A DNA stretch of 64,000 nucleotides from JBMOUD01 sp049319665 (GTDB lineage Bacteria > Pseudomonadota > Gammaproteobacteria > Enterobacterales > Enterobacteriaceae): assembly GCF_049319665.1 (NCBI RefSeq), contig NZ_JBMOUD010000005.1, forward strand, positions 186,001 through 250,000, written 5' to 3'. Below are positions 55,709-63,553 of the stretch, piece after piece; positions within the stretch are counted from its first letter, which is position 1, and every line of letters starts with the position of its first letter. Made by a program: the position numbers and the translations under genes. The notes beneath the pieces were generated by a model. It searched no databases. It was given only the letters and a program-made list of their open reading frames with translations, and was not told the origin of the DNA.

Positions 55709-56345
55709 ATGACCGTGCTTGATACGGTTTTGTAAAACCAGAACGGTGAATTTTTCGGTTTCTTAATATCTGTGTTCAATGCAACTCCACAGCCGAAACC
55801 GAGCCAAGGGGGGGAGGCGCCCCCCCTTCGCGATCCCACGCCCTTTGTCACTTCAACCCCGTATCCAGCGGAGGCCATGTTTCAGAAGCTTCCGTTATCG
55901 CGCAAATGCCAGCCTTCCAGGCTCCCCGCCTCCGGGTTCAAGCCAACGATAACTCCATTGTCTTTCACCACTCCACCGGTGGCATTTTGAGTGCGCTTGG
56001 CGGCTTTTAAGGTCAAATTCAAAGGCTGTTTAGCTTTTGACGTTAAAAGGTTGGTGGCGCGCTCGAAATGGCGCTGAAGGAGTGGTGAGAAATCGCGAAG
56101 TGTTTATTGAGTGAGTCCGAATCCCGACGGAAGGCACTGCGGAGCAGCGACATTTGCGCCTGTCGCTGCGGCATCTGAAACATGGCCTAATTGGAATCCG
56201 CTATCACACCATTAAAAGGCGCGGGATTTTCAAGGGGAGCGCCTCTCCCCTTGAAGCGGCTTAGGCTGCAATGCCAAATTGGACACTATATTTGAGAAGC
56301 CGAAACATCCACCGTTGCCGGTTTTACAAAACCGCCCCTCAGTGT
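55709..56345. repeat. LIR-D: long nested inverted-repeat element between the MDR gene and parE
   Basis: About 640 bp, no credible gene. Left arm: ACGGTTTTGTAAAACC (55724), CGGTTT...AAACCG, AAGGGGGGG/CCCCCCCTT (55806-55814 with 55820-55828) and box GGAGGCCATGTTTCAG (55870-55885). Right arm: box CTGAAACATGGCC (56175-56187), TTCAAGGGGAG/CTCCCCTTGAA (56229-56239 with 56245-56255), CGGCTT...AAGCCG and GGTTTTACAAAACC near 56320. The left arm carries the beta cassette. The inner right half (about 56050-56170) differs from the other copies, with GAGTCCGAATCCCGACGG in place of the usual GAACCCGCAAGCGGG. It fills a synteny junction. Confidence 0.85.
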
Positions 56346-56349
56346 CGGT

Positions 56350-58245
56350 CTACACTGAAAGCTCCGCTGTATCACCCTTATCTTGCAACCAGTTGCGGCG
56401 ATCTTCGGAACGTTTCTTGGCGAGAAGCATATCCATCATCCGCAAGGTTTCATCAGTGTTCTCATCGTTAATGGTTAATTGCACCAGACGACGAGTATTT
56501 GGATCTAAGGTAGTTTCACGCAGCTGTAATGGGTTCATTTCACCCAACCCTTTGAAGCGTTGAACGTTCGGTTTGCCTTTTTTGCGTTTAAGCTGCTCCA
56601 GCACACCGGCTTTCTCTTCTTCATCCAGCGCGTAATACACTTCTTTGCCTAGATCGATACGATACAACGGCGGCATCGCAACATAGACGTGACCACCTTT
56701 AACCAATGAACGGAAGTGACGCACGAACAGCGCACACAGCAACGTAGCAATGTGTAAACCATCGGAGTCCGCATCCGCGAGGATACAAACTTTACCGTAA
56801 CGCAGTTGCGTCAGATCTTCGCTATCTGGATCAATGCCGATCGCTACCGAAATATCATGCACTTCCTGCGAGGCCAACACTTCATCAGATGAGACTTCCC
56901 AGGTGTTAAGGATCTTACCTTTGAGCGGCATGATCGCCTGATATTCACGGTCACGCGCTTGTTTGGCCGATCCACCTGCTGAGTCACCTTCTACCAAGAA
57001 AAGTTCAGTCATGGAGAGATCTTGCGACGTACAGTCTGCCAGCTTACCTGGTAATGCCGGGCCGCTGGTCAATTTTTTACGCACGACTTTCTTAGCTGCG
57101 CGCAAACGACGCTGGGCGCTGGAAATACATAGCTCCGCTAGCTGCTCGGCCGCCTGCACGTTCTGATTCAACCACAGGCTGAAAGCATCTTTTACCACGC
57201 CAGATACAAAAGCAGCACATTGGCGCGATGACAAACGCTCTTTCGTTTGGCCAGCAAACTGCGGGTCCTGCATTTTCACTGACAGCACGTAAGCACAGCG
57301 ATCCCAGATATCTTCAGCCGAGAGTTTCACTCCACGTGGCAAGATATTGCGGTATTCACAGAAATCACGCATGGCGTCTAACAGGCCTTGACGTAAACCA
57401 TTGACGTGGGTGCCGCCTTGCATCGTCGGGATCAGGTTAACGTAACTTTCAGTCAGTAGCTCGCCACCTTCAGGCAGCCATAGCAGTGCCCAATCTACCG
57501 CTTCGGTATCACCGGCGAACGCACCGACAAATGGCGCTTCTGGCAAGGTGATCAATCCGTTAACCGCTTCCATCAGGTAATCGGTTAAACCATCCAGATA
57601 ACACCAGCGCTGTTCGGTATTGTTTACCTGATCTTTAAAAATAATCTCGACGCCCGGACAAAGTACCGCTTTGGCCTTTAGCAAATGGCTGAGGCGACTG
57701 ACGGAGAAACGTGGGCTATCAAAGAAGCTGGCATCTGGCCAAAAGTGCACGCTGGTGCCGGTGTTACGTTTACCGCACGTCCCCGTTACCGTTAAATCCT
57801 GCACTTTATCGCCATTTTCAAAGGCCATTTCATAGACTTCGCCACCGCGTTTCACTGACACTTCGACACGCGTGGATAAGGCATTGACTACTGAGATCCC
57901 TACGCCGTGCAGGCCGCCAGAGAATTGGTAGTTTTTATTAGAGAATTTACCACCAGCATGCAGGCGGCAAAAAATCAGCTCAACCGCTGGCACACCTTCT
58001 TCAGGGTGAATATCGACTGGCATACCGCGACCATCATCGATAACTTCCAGAGATTGATCGGCGTGCAAAATGACTTCGATTCGACGTGCGTGACCGGCTA
58101 ACGCCTCATCGACGCTGTTATCAATAACTTCCTGCCCAAGGTGGTTTGGTCGGGTAGTATCGGTGTACATGCCGGGACGGCGGCGCACAGGTTCAAGACC
58201 GCTGAGGACCTCAATCGAATCGGCGTTATAAGTTGATTGGCTCAT
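56350..58245 (-). CDS. parE: DNA topoisomerase IV subunit B ParE
   Basis: ATPase subunit of topoisomerase IV, which decatenates sister chromosomes. It is 631 residues, the E. coli length. GHKL ATPase domain with VIDNSVDEALAGHA, DDGRGMPVDIHPEEG and GGLHGVGISVVNALS; transducer; TOPRIM domain with LVEGDSAGGSAKQARDR and LADADSDGLHI; and the C-terminal end GLGEMNPLQLRETTLD. parC is not in the window. It is last in the nudF-yqiB-cpdA-yqiA-parE run, 105 bp after yqiA, and runs into LIR-D. Confidence 0.98.
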   Translation of the reverse strand: MSQSTYNADSIEVLSGLEPVRRRPGMYTDTTRPNHLGQEVIDNSVDEALAGHARRIEVILHADQSLEVIDDGRGMPVDIHPEEGVPAVELIFCRLHAGGKFSNKNYQFSGGLHGVGISVVNALSTRVEVSVKRGGEVYEMAFENGDKVQDLTVTGTCGKRNTGTSVHFWPDASFFDSPRFSVSRLSHLLKAKAVLCPGVEIIFKDQVNNTEQRWCYLDGLTDYLMEAVNGLITLPEAPFVGAFAGDTEAVDWALLWLPEGGELLTESYVNLIPTMQGGTHVNGLRQGLLDAMRDFCEYRNILPRGVKLSAEDIWDRCAYVLSVKMQDPQFAGQTKERLSSRQCAAFVSGVVKDAFSLWLNQNVQAAEQLAELCISSAQRRLRAAKKVVRKKLTSGPALPGKLADCTSQDLSMTELFLVEGDSAGGSAKQARDREYQAIMPLKGKILNTWEVSSDEVLASQEVHDISVAIGIDPDSEDLTQLRYGKVCILADADSDGLHIATLLCALFVRHFRSLVKGGHVYVAMPPLYRIDLGKEVYYALDEEEKAGVLEQLKRKKGKPNVQRFKGLGEMNPLQLRETTLDPNTRRLVQLTINDENTDETLRMMDMLLAKKRSEDRRNWLQDKGDTAELSV

Positions 58246-58350
58246 CGTTTATTAATTCGTGGCTCATAAGTTGTGGGCTAACGATTGTGTTGTGAATTAC
58301 GGGAGTTCGGCGGCTACAGTTGTCACTATCAAAGAGACAACCCGCATGAT

Positions 58351-58932
58351 TTATTCCGACGCCAGCCCGAGGAAGTCCACAATCTGCGAGAAATAACGCT
58401 CAAACCCGACAAAGGCATGGTTGCCTTCTGGCTCAACCGTTTGGCGACACGAGGTGTAATACGCCACGGCCTGTCGGTAATCGAGGATCTCATCGCCGGT
58501 TTGCTGGAGTAACCACAGTAAATCGGGTGACTCTAAAGGTTCGATCTGCATGACTTTCAGATCGTCAACATGGCGAGACTCTAACACATATTGTTGACCA
58601 GTGTAGGGGTTCTGATTAGGCCCAATATAGTCAACCAATAACTCAAAGGGTCTCACGGCAGGATTTACTACCACTGCGGGCAGCATAAAACATTGTGATA
58701 ACCAGGTGGCGTAATAACCACCAAGAGATGAACCAACAAGGCCAAGTCGCGCACCAGATTTGTTCATAATCAGCGTTTCAAGCTGCTCTGCAGCATCGGC
58801 AGGATACGGCGCAAGCTGTGGCGTAATCATCGCAATATGTGGATGATTAACCGCCAACCAAGCTTGCAACGCGGTGGCTTTAGCCGACTGCGGTGAGCTA
58901 TTGAATCCATGCAGATAAACCAAGGTATCCAT
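58351..58932 (-). CDS. yqiA: Esterase YqiA
   Basis: Alpha/beta-hydrolase of 193 residues. E. coli YqiA hydrolyses short acyl-CoA and p-nitrophenyl esters; its physiological role is unclear. Nucleophile motif GSSLG (Ser69), oxyanion-side YLHGFNSSP at the N-terminus, and catalytic His in EGNHAF. The ATG overlaps the cpdA stop by one base. Conserved order cpdA-yqiA-parE. Confidence 0.94.
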   Translation of the reverse strand: MDTLVYLHGFNSSPQSAKATALQAWLAVNHPHIAMITPQLAPYPADAAEQLETLIMNKSGARLGLVGSSLGGYYATWLSQCFMLPAVVVNPAVRPFELLVDYIGPNQNPYTGQQYVLESRHVDDLKVMQIEPLESPDLLWLLQQTGDEILDYRQAVAYYTSCRQTVEPEGNHAFVGFERYFSQIVDFLGLASE

Positions 58933-59759
58933 TAATAACCTTCCGAATCACTATCAGGGCGGAATTCATCACTATCAAGGCGGCATACTTCGGTGACAAC
59001 ACGACCATCAGGATACAGGTTAAGATAACGCCAGCCTGGAGAAAGCGTATCTAGCGTAAAATTGGTGCAATGAGATTTGAACTGCACGCAGGTAGAAGGT
59101 GTCGCCAACATCCGTTTACCATGCCAATCAAGGTCTAACTCTTGGTGGATATGCCCACACAATAACGTGGTGACGCGTGGATAATGTTGTAATAACGTCG
59201 CCAACGTATGAGCATTTCTTAAACTATGTTGATCAAGCCAGGTACATCCTGAAGGCAGCGGATGGTGGTGCAACATAATCAACGTAAAGCGCTTAGGATA
59301 CTGTTCAAGACATTGCGTCAGCCATTCGAATTGCTGCTCACTCAGTTCACCATGAGGCACGCCGGGCACTTGGGTATCAAGCAAGACGATTTGCCAATGC
59401 TCTCCCAACAATACCTGTTTAGAGGGATGGATCCCTGTCTGTGCTAATGCCTTAACCATCGCGGGCTGGAAATCATGATTACCGGGTAGCCAAACACAAG
59501 GCGTGGACAATTGGTCTATTCCATCAACAAAGTGTTGATAGGCTCCCAGTGTTTGGTCTTGGGCCAAATCGCCCGTTGCTGCGATAAGATCAACCTCGCG
59601 CTGCGAAGCAATAATAGCATCCAGCACAGCGTGATAACTGCGAAAGGTGTTTACACCTAACAACGTATCATTTTTGCTGGCGAACAAATGAGTATCGGTA
59701 ATCTGTAATATCCTGGCTTTGGCCCCATCAGCCAAAGGCAACGTGAACAGGCTATTCAA
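58932..59759 (-). CDS. cpdA: 3',5'-cyclic-AMP phosphodiesterase CpdA
   Basis: Hydrolyses cAMP and so lowers CRP-dependent expression. It is 275 residues of the calcineurin-like metallophosphatase fold; metal-ligand motifs in order: ITDTHLF, ATGDLAQD, LPGNHDF, LHHHPLPSG and LCGHIHQELD. It follows yqiB by 27 bp and overlaps yqiA by one base. Confidence 0.96.
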   Translation of the reverse strand: MNSLFTLPLADGAKARILQITDTHLFASKNDTLLGVNTFRSYHAVLDAIIASQREVDLIAATGDLAQDQTLGAYQHFVDGIDQLSTPCVWLPGNHDFQPAMVKALAQTGIHPSKQVLLGEHWQIVLLDTQVPGVPHGELSEQQFEWLTQCLEQYPKRFTLIMLHHHPLPSGCTWLDQHSLRNAHTLATLLQHYPRVTTLLCGHIHQELDLDWHGKRMLATPSTCVQFKSHCTNFTLDTLSPGWRYLNLYPDGRVVTEVCRLDSDEFRPDSDSEGY

Positions 59760-59786
59760 ATGGCGTCCTTTGTTATTTAAGTCTGT

Positions 59787-60212
59787 CTAACAAGTCGGAA
59801 CAGGCATCGCTCCATGCGCCAAACAATAGCGCAACCAATCCGCTAAAAACTGGTTAATTTGATGCTTTTCATCACGTTGATGCAACTTTTTATTGGGGTA
59901 ATCATAGCGTGCCTTGAAACGAAATATCTGTTGGCTAGCACACACTTCGGCAACCATAGCATCGTGGTATAGACGAATGGTCATCGATGGCAGACTCCAA
60001 TAGCTAACAGCAGGCGCGGTTTGCTTGATTTCTACCAACGACGTATAGCGCGTCGATTCGAGGATCGTTAGCTGATAGACAGCGCTCGCTACCTGATAAG
60101 TGACCATTTGACCCACTTCGTCATTACGCGGTAGCAGGCGGCGAAGTTGTGCAAAGTTGGTCTCACATACCCTCATCATTTCAGGGAAGTCAGGTACATA
60201 ACGCTTTATCAT
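59787..60212 (-). CDS. yqiB: DUF1249 family protein YqiB
   Basis: Function unknown. It is 141 residues, cytoplasmic (no signal or membrane segment). The family is nearly always between nudF and cpdA. Conserved features: RYVPDFPEMMRVCETNFAQL at the N-terminus, YHDAMVAEVC, and YPNKKLHQRDEKHQINQFL. Its start overlaps the nudF end by 4 bp (ATGA type). Confidence 0.93.
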   Translation of the reverse strand: MIKRYVPDFPEMMRVCETNFAQLRRLLPRNDEVGQMVTYQVASAVYQLTILESTRYTSLVEIKQTAPAVSYWSLPSMTIRLYHDAMVAEVCASQQIFRFKARYDYPNKKLHQRDEKHQINQFLADWLRYCLAHGAMPVPTC

Positions 60213-60844
60213 TCTTTAGCCCATTCTTTTCTTAAAGAGTCGTGGTGCAAGGCCAGCCACTGCAAAGCAATCACTGACGCTGCATTATCTATCGCTCCTT
60301 CTTCCACCCAACGATAAGCCTGTTCCCGGCTAACCACATGTACTCGGATGTCTTCATTTTCTGATTCCAAACCATGAATCCCGTGCGCCGTTGTGGAGTC
60401 CACTTCCCCAACCAAGATAGACAGGCGCTCGCTGGTCCCACCCGGACTGGCAAGATAGCTCAACATCGGCTTACAACGTTTAACGCTAATGCCCGCTTCT
60501 TCTTGCGCTTCTCGCCTGGCGACATCTTCAACTGTTTCGCCCTCTTCGATCATACCGGCAACCATCTCCAGTAACCAAGGCGTGTTACTGCTTTCGATAG
60601 CTGGGAAACGCAGTTGCTCTAGTAGAACCACAGTATCGCGCACAGGATCATAAGGTAGCAGAACTGCAGCATGACCGCGCTCAAAAACCTCACGCACCAC
60701 TTCGCCGCTCATTTGTCCATTAAACAAACGATGACGAAACCGATAAGACTTCATGGAGAAAAAACCTTTGTAAACGGTCTTCTCTGCCATAATTTCTACA
60801 TCATTTTTGCCGAAACTTACCGGTGATGCTTGATATTTGCTCAT
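60209..60844 (-). CDS. nudF: ADP-ribose pyrophosphatase NudF
   Basis: Nudix hydrolase splitting ADP-ribose to AMP and ribose-5-phosphate. It is 211 residues. The Nudix box is seen as GMIEEGE...REAQEEAGI around residues 97-119, preceded by the substrate helix region LLEMVAG. AGGA lies 13 bases upstream of the ATG. First gene of the run leading to parE and divergent from tolC. Confidence 0.96.
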   Translation of the reverse strand: MSKYQASPVSFGKNDVEIMAEKTVYKGFFSMKSYRFRHRLFNGQMSGEVVREVFERGHAAVLLPYDPVRDTVVLLEQLRFPAIESSNTPWLLEMVAGMIEEGETVEDVARREAQEEAGISVKRCKPMLSYLASPGGTSERLSILVGEVDSTTAHGIHGLESENEDIRVHVVSREQAYRWVEEGAIDNAASVIALQWLALHHDSLRKEWAKE

Positions 60845-60964
60845 GAAATCTCTTTCCTCGGCCGATGATTAAAGAATAAATTGCCGCCGCGTGGACCAAT
60901 TAGATGGAAAAACGTTCATAATATTCAAGATAATTTGTGACAGATTAAGATGAATTCAGCTAGC

Positions 60965-61010
60965 ATGGCACATTAAGTCACCTCGCTCGTCTGCTACTAT
61001 CTGTTAGAAT
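60965..61010 (+). promoter_or_regulatory. tolC promoter with marbox
   Basis: ATGGCACATTAAGTC (60965-60979) followed by ACCT matches the mar/sox/rob box AYnGCACnnWnnRYY fully in its first 15 positions. It ends 21 bp before a -10 TAGAAT (61005-61010), overlapping a weak -35, as expected for class II activation by MarA, SoxS or Rob. The E. coli tolC promoter also has such a box. Confidence 0.7.
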
Positions 61011-61073
61011 CTGCGTCTATTTATTGAATGTAAGCGCTAACATAACAACATTGTTGCACTACAAGGAATGCAA

Positions 61074-62582
61074 ATGAAGAAACTGCTCTCCCTACTCATT
61101 GGACTTAGCCTCGGCGGTTACAGTGCGTTAAGCCAGGCTGAAAACCTGATGCAGGTATATCAGCAAGCCAAGGAAAGTAACCCAGATTTGCGTGCGTCTG
61201 CAGCAACACGTGATGCTGCATTTGAAAAGATCAACGAATCGCGCAGCCCGCTGTTACCGCAACTTGGTTTAGGTGCCGATTATAATTATACCGGCGGCTA
61301 CCGCGATGCGAATAATGTGAATAGCAACGTCTCGAGCGCCTCCTTGCAGCTGACACAAACTCTGTTTGATATGTCTAAATGGCGTGCATTGACCCTGCAG
61401 GAAAAAACTGCCGGTATTTCAGACGTTACTTTCCAGACTGCACAGCAGACCTTAATTCTGAATACTGCGACTGCCTATTTCAACGTTTTGCGTGCGATTG
61501 ACTCATTGTCTTATACCGAAGCACAAAAACAGGCAATTTATCGTCAATTGGATCAAACCACTCAGCGTTTCAACGTTGGCCTGGTGGCAATTACTGACGT
61601 ACAAAACGCCCGTTCACAATATGACAGCGTGCTGGCAAATGAAGTGACTGCCCGTAATAACCTGGATAACGCGTTGGAATCACTGCGTCAGGTAACTGGA
61701 CAGTTCTACCCAGACTTGGCGTCGCTGAATATCGCAACCTTCGGGACTCAACGCCCAGAGCCGGTTAATAGCCTGCTGAAAGAAGCAGAAAACCGTAACC
61801 TGAGCCTGTTGTCTGCGCGTTTGTCACAGGACTTAGCTCGCGAACAGATTCGTTTTGCCCAGGATGGCCATCTACCAACCATCGGCCTGACGGCGTCTAC
61901 CGGGTTATCTAATACTCGTTATAACGGTTCTAAAACCGGTGAAGGTACTACCTTTACTGACAGCGATGCTGGTCAAAACAAGATTGGCCTGAGCTTCTCC
62001 CTGCCGTTGTACAGTGGTGGCTCAGTGTCTTCACAAGTTAAACAAGCACAGTTCAACTTTGTGAGTGCCAGCGAACAGTTGGAAAGCTCACATCGTTCGG
62101 TTGTCCAGACGGTGCGCTCTTCATTCAATAATATCTCTGCGTCAATCAGCAGCATCAGCGCGTTTAAACAAGCGGTTGTCTCTGCGCAAAGCTCATTGGA
62201 TGCGATGGAAGCCGGTTATCAAGTCGGTACTCGTACCATTGTGGACGTTTTGGATGCTACAACGACGCTGTATAACGCTAAACAGCAGTTGTCTAACTCA
62301 CGTTACGATTATCTGATCAACCAGCTGAATATCAAATCAGCATTGGGGACGTTAAACGAAAACGACCTATTGGCGCTCAACGGTGCGTTGGGTAAAGAAG
62401 TGGCAACGTCTCCTGATCAAGTTGCTCCTGAAAATCCTCAGCAAGATGCTTCTGCTGATGGTTACAATGCACAAGGTTCAGCGCCTAAAGCTGTTCATAC
62501 TCAGAAAACCAGCGTGCGTGCTCCGGCAGCACATGGTTCTACAACGAGCAGCAAAAAAAGCGGCAATCCGTTCCAGAACTAA
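61074..62582 (+). CDS. tolC: Outer-membrane efflux channel TolC
   Basis: Trimeric outer-membrane/periplasmic duct for tripartite efflux pumps and type I secretion. It is 502 residues from MKKLLSLLIGL; an ATG two codons earlier overlaps the AAGGA ribosome site and is less likely. Signal peptide cleaved at SQA-ENLMQVY. Two tandem repeats (about residues 25-235 and 236-450) with the paired motifs AYFNVLRAI and FNNISASISSI, plus GRDANN-type barrel strands. The C-terminal tail is Ser/Lys-rich, ending SGNPFQN. Regulated by a marbox; rob is also in this window. Confidence 0.98.
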   Translation: MKKLLSLLIGLSLGGYSALSQAENLMQVYQQAKESNPDLRASAATRDAAFEKINESRSPLLPQLGLGADYNYTGGYRDANNVNSNVSSASLQLTQTLFDMSKWRALTLQEKTAGISDVTFQTAQQTLILNTATAYFNVLRAIDSLSYTEAQKQAIYRQLDQTTQRFNVGLVAITDVQNARSQYDSVLANEVTARNNLDNALESLRQVTGQFYPDLASLNIATFGTQRPEPVNSLLKEAENRNLSLLSARLSQDLAREQIRFAQDGHLPTIGLTASTGLSNTRYNGSKTGEGTTFTDSDAGQNKIGLSFSLPLYSGGSVSSQVKQAQFNFVSASEQLESSHRSVVQTVRSSFNNISASISSISAFKQAVVSAQSSLDAMEAGYQVGTRTIVDVLDATTTLYNAKQQLSNSRYDYLINQLNIKSALGTLNENDLLALNGALGKEVATSPDQVAPENPQQDASADGYNAQGSAPKAVHTQKTSVRAPAAHGSTTSSKKSGNPFQN

Positions 62583-62588
62583 TGTTTT

Positions 62589-62622
62589 ACGGGGAGTTAG
62601 CACTCATGTGCTAGCTTCCCGT
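62589..62622 (+). terminator. Hairpin after tolC, probable terminator
   Basis: ACGGGGAGTTAGCAC pairs with GTGCTAGCTTCCCGT (two G-U pairs) around TCAT, starting 6 bp after the stop. No T run follows. The remaining 260 bp to ygiB shows no gene. Confidence 0.6.
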
Positions 62623-62881
62623 CATTAATGACAGACTCAAACCATTTATCCCTCGAACCTCCAATAACTCGCGAATAAATAGCCCTCACTTTTCCCTAAA
62701 TTCGACGCAGTTTTCTCCCAATAGCCAGGCATCTATCACAGTATGCCCTCCGCTAACGTAAAGTCCGGTAACTATTGCTATTACCGCTTTAATAATGAGC
62801 GTCTTTCCCCTATTCTTACACGGTTAACATTTTGTAACTTCTGGGAAAGGGCGACAAAGCCCAATAAATGGGATGAAATCG

Positions 62882-63550
62882 ATGAAACGGACAAAAAATA
62901 TTAATTTAGCGACCTTCCGTAAAACGTGGCGTAGCTCGCGCCTTACCCCTGTTGCTTTAGCGGTTAGCGCCGTATTTATGCTCAGCGCTTGTGAACAAAG
63001 TGACGAAACTGTCTCGCTTTATCAAAATGCCGATGATTGCTCTAAAGCCAATCCATCAAATAGCGCTCAGTGCGCGGCCTCTTTTAATGCAGCGAAGCAA
63101 GAAGCGGTGAAAACAGCCCCTAAATATGCAAGCCAGGCTGATTGCGTGGCGGAGTTTGGCGAATCACAATGTACTCAAGTTCCTGCACAAGCGGGAATGT
63201 CTGCCGAGTCACACAGCGGCGGCAGCTCGTGGATGCCGTTAATGGCAGGCTTTATGATGGGCCGAATGATGAGCGGCGGCGCAGGCTATGCTCAGCAGCC
63301 ACTTTTCACTTCCAAAAATGCGGGTAACGCGGCAAGCGGAAAATTCGTTGATGCCACGGGTAAGAGCTATGGTCCCGCGACAACTGGCCGCAGCATGAAC
63401 GTGCCAAAAACGGCGATGGCACCAAAACCGGCAACCACTTCAACCATCACCCGCGGTGGTTTTGGTGAAAGTGTTGCGAAACAAAACACCATGCAACGCA
63501 GCGCGGCGTCCTCGTCTAGCCGTTCTGGCTCTCGCAGTATGGGCGGCTAA
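62882..63550 (+). CDS. ygiB: DUF1190 lipoprotein YgiB
   Basis: Predicted lipoprotein of 222 residues, function unknown, usually next to ygiC and tolC. It has a long basic N-terminus, a hydrophobic segment and a lipobox VFMLSAC, so the Cys would be lipidated. Further conserved blocks: SLYQNADDCS, DCVAEFGESQC, FMMGRMMSGGAG and a repeat-like Ser/Arg-rich end RSAASSSSRSGSRSMGG. The start MKRTKNINLATF is preferred to an ATG three codons earlier, by alignment with E. coli YgiB. Confidence 0.92.
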   Translation: MKRTKNINLATFRKTWRSSRLTPVALAVSAVFMLSACEQSDETVSLYQNADDCSKANPSNSAQCAASFNAAKQEAVKTAPKYASQADCVAEFGESQCTQVPAQAGMSAESHSGGSSWMPLMAGFMMGRMMSGGAGYAQQPLFTSKNAGNAASGKFVDATGKSYGPATTGRSMNVPKTAMAPKPATTSTITRGGFGESVAKQNTMQRSAASSSSRSGSRSMGG

Positions 63551-63553
63551 TGC

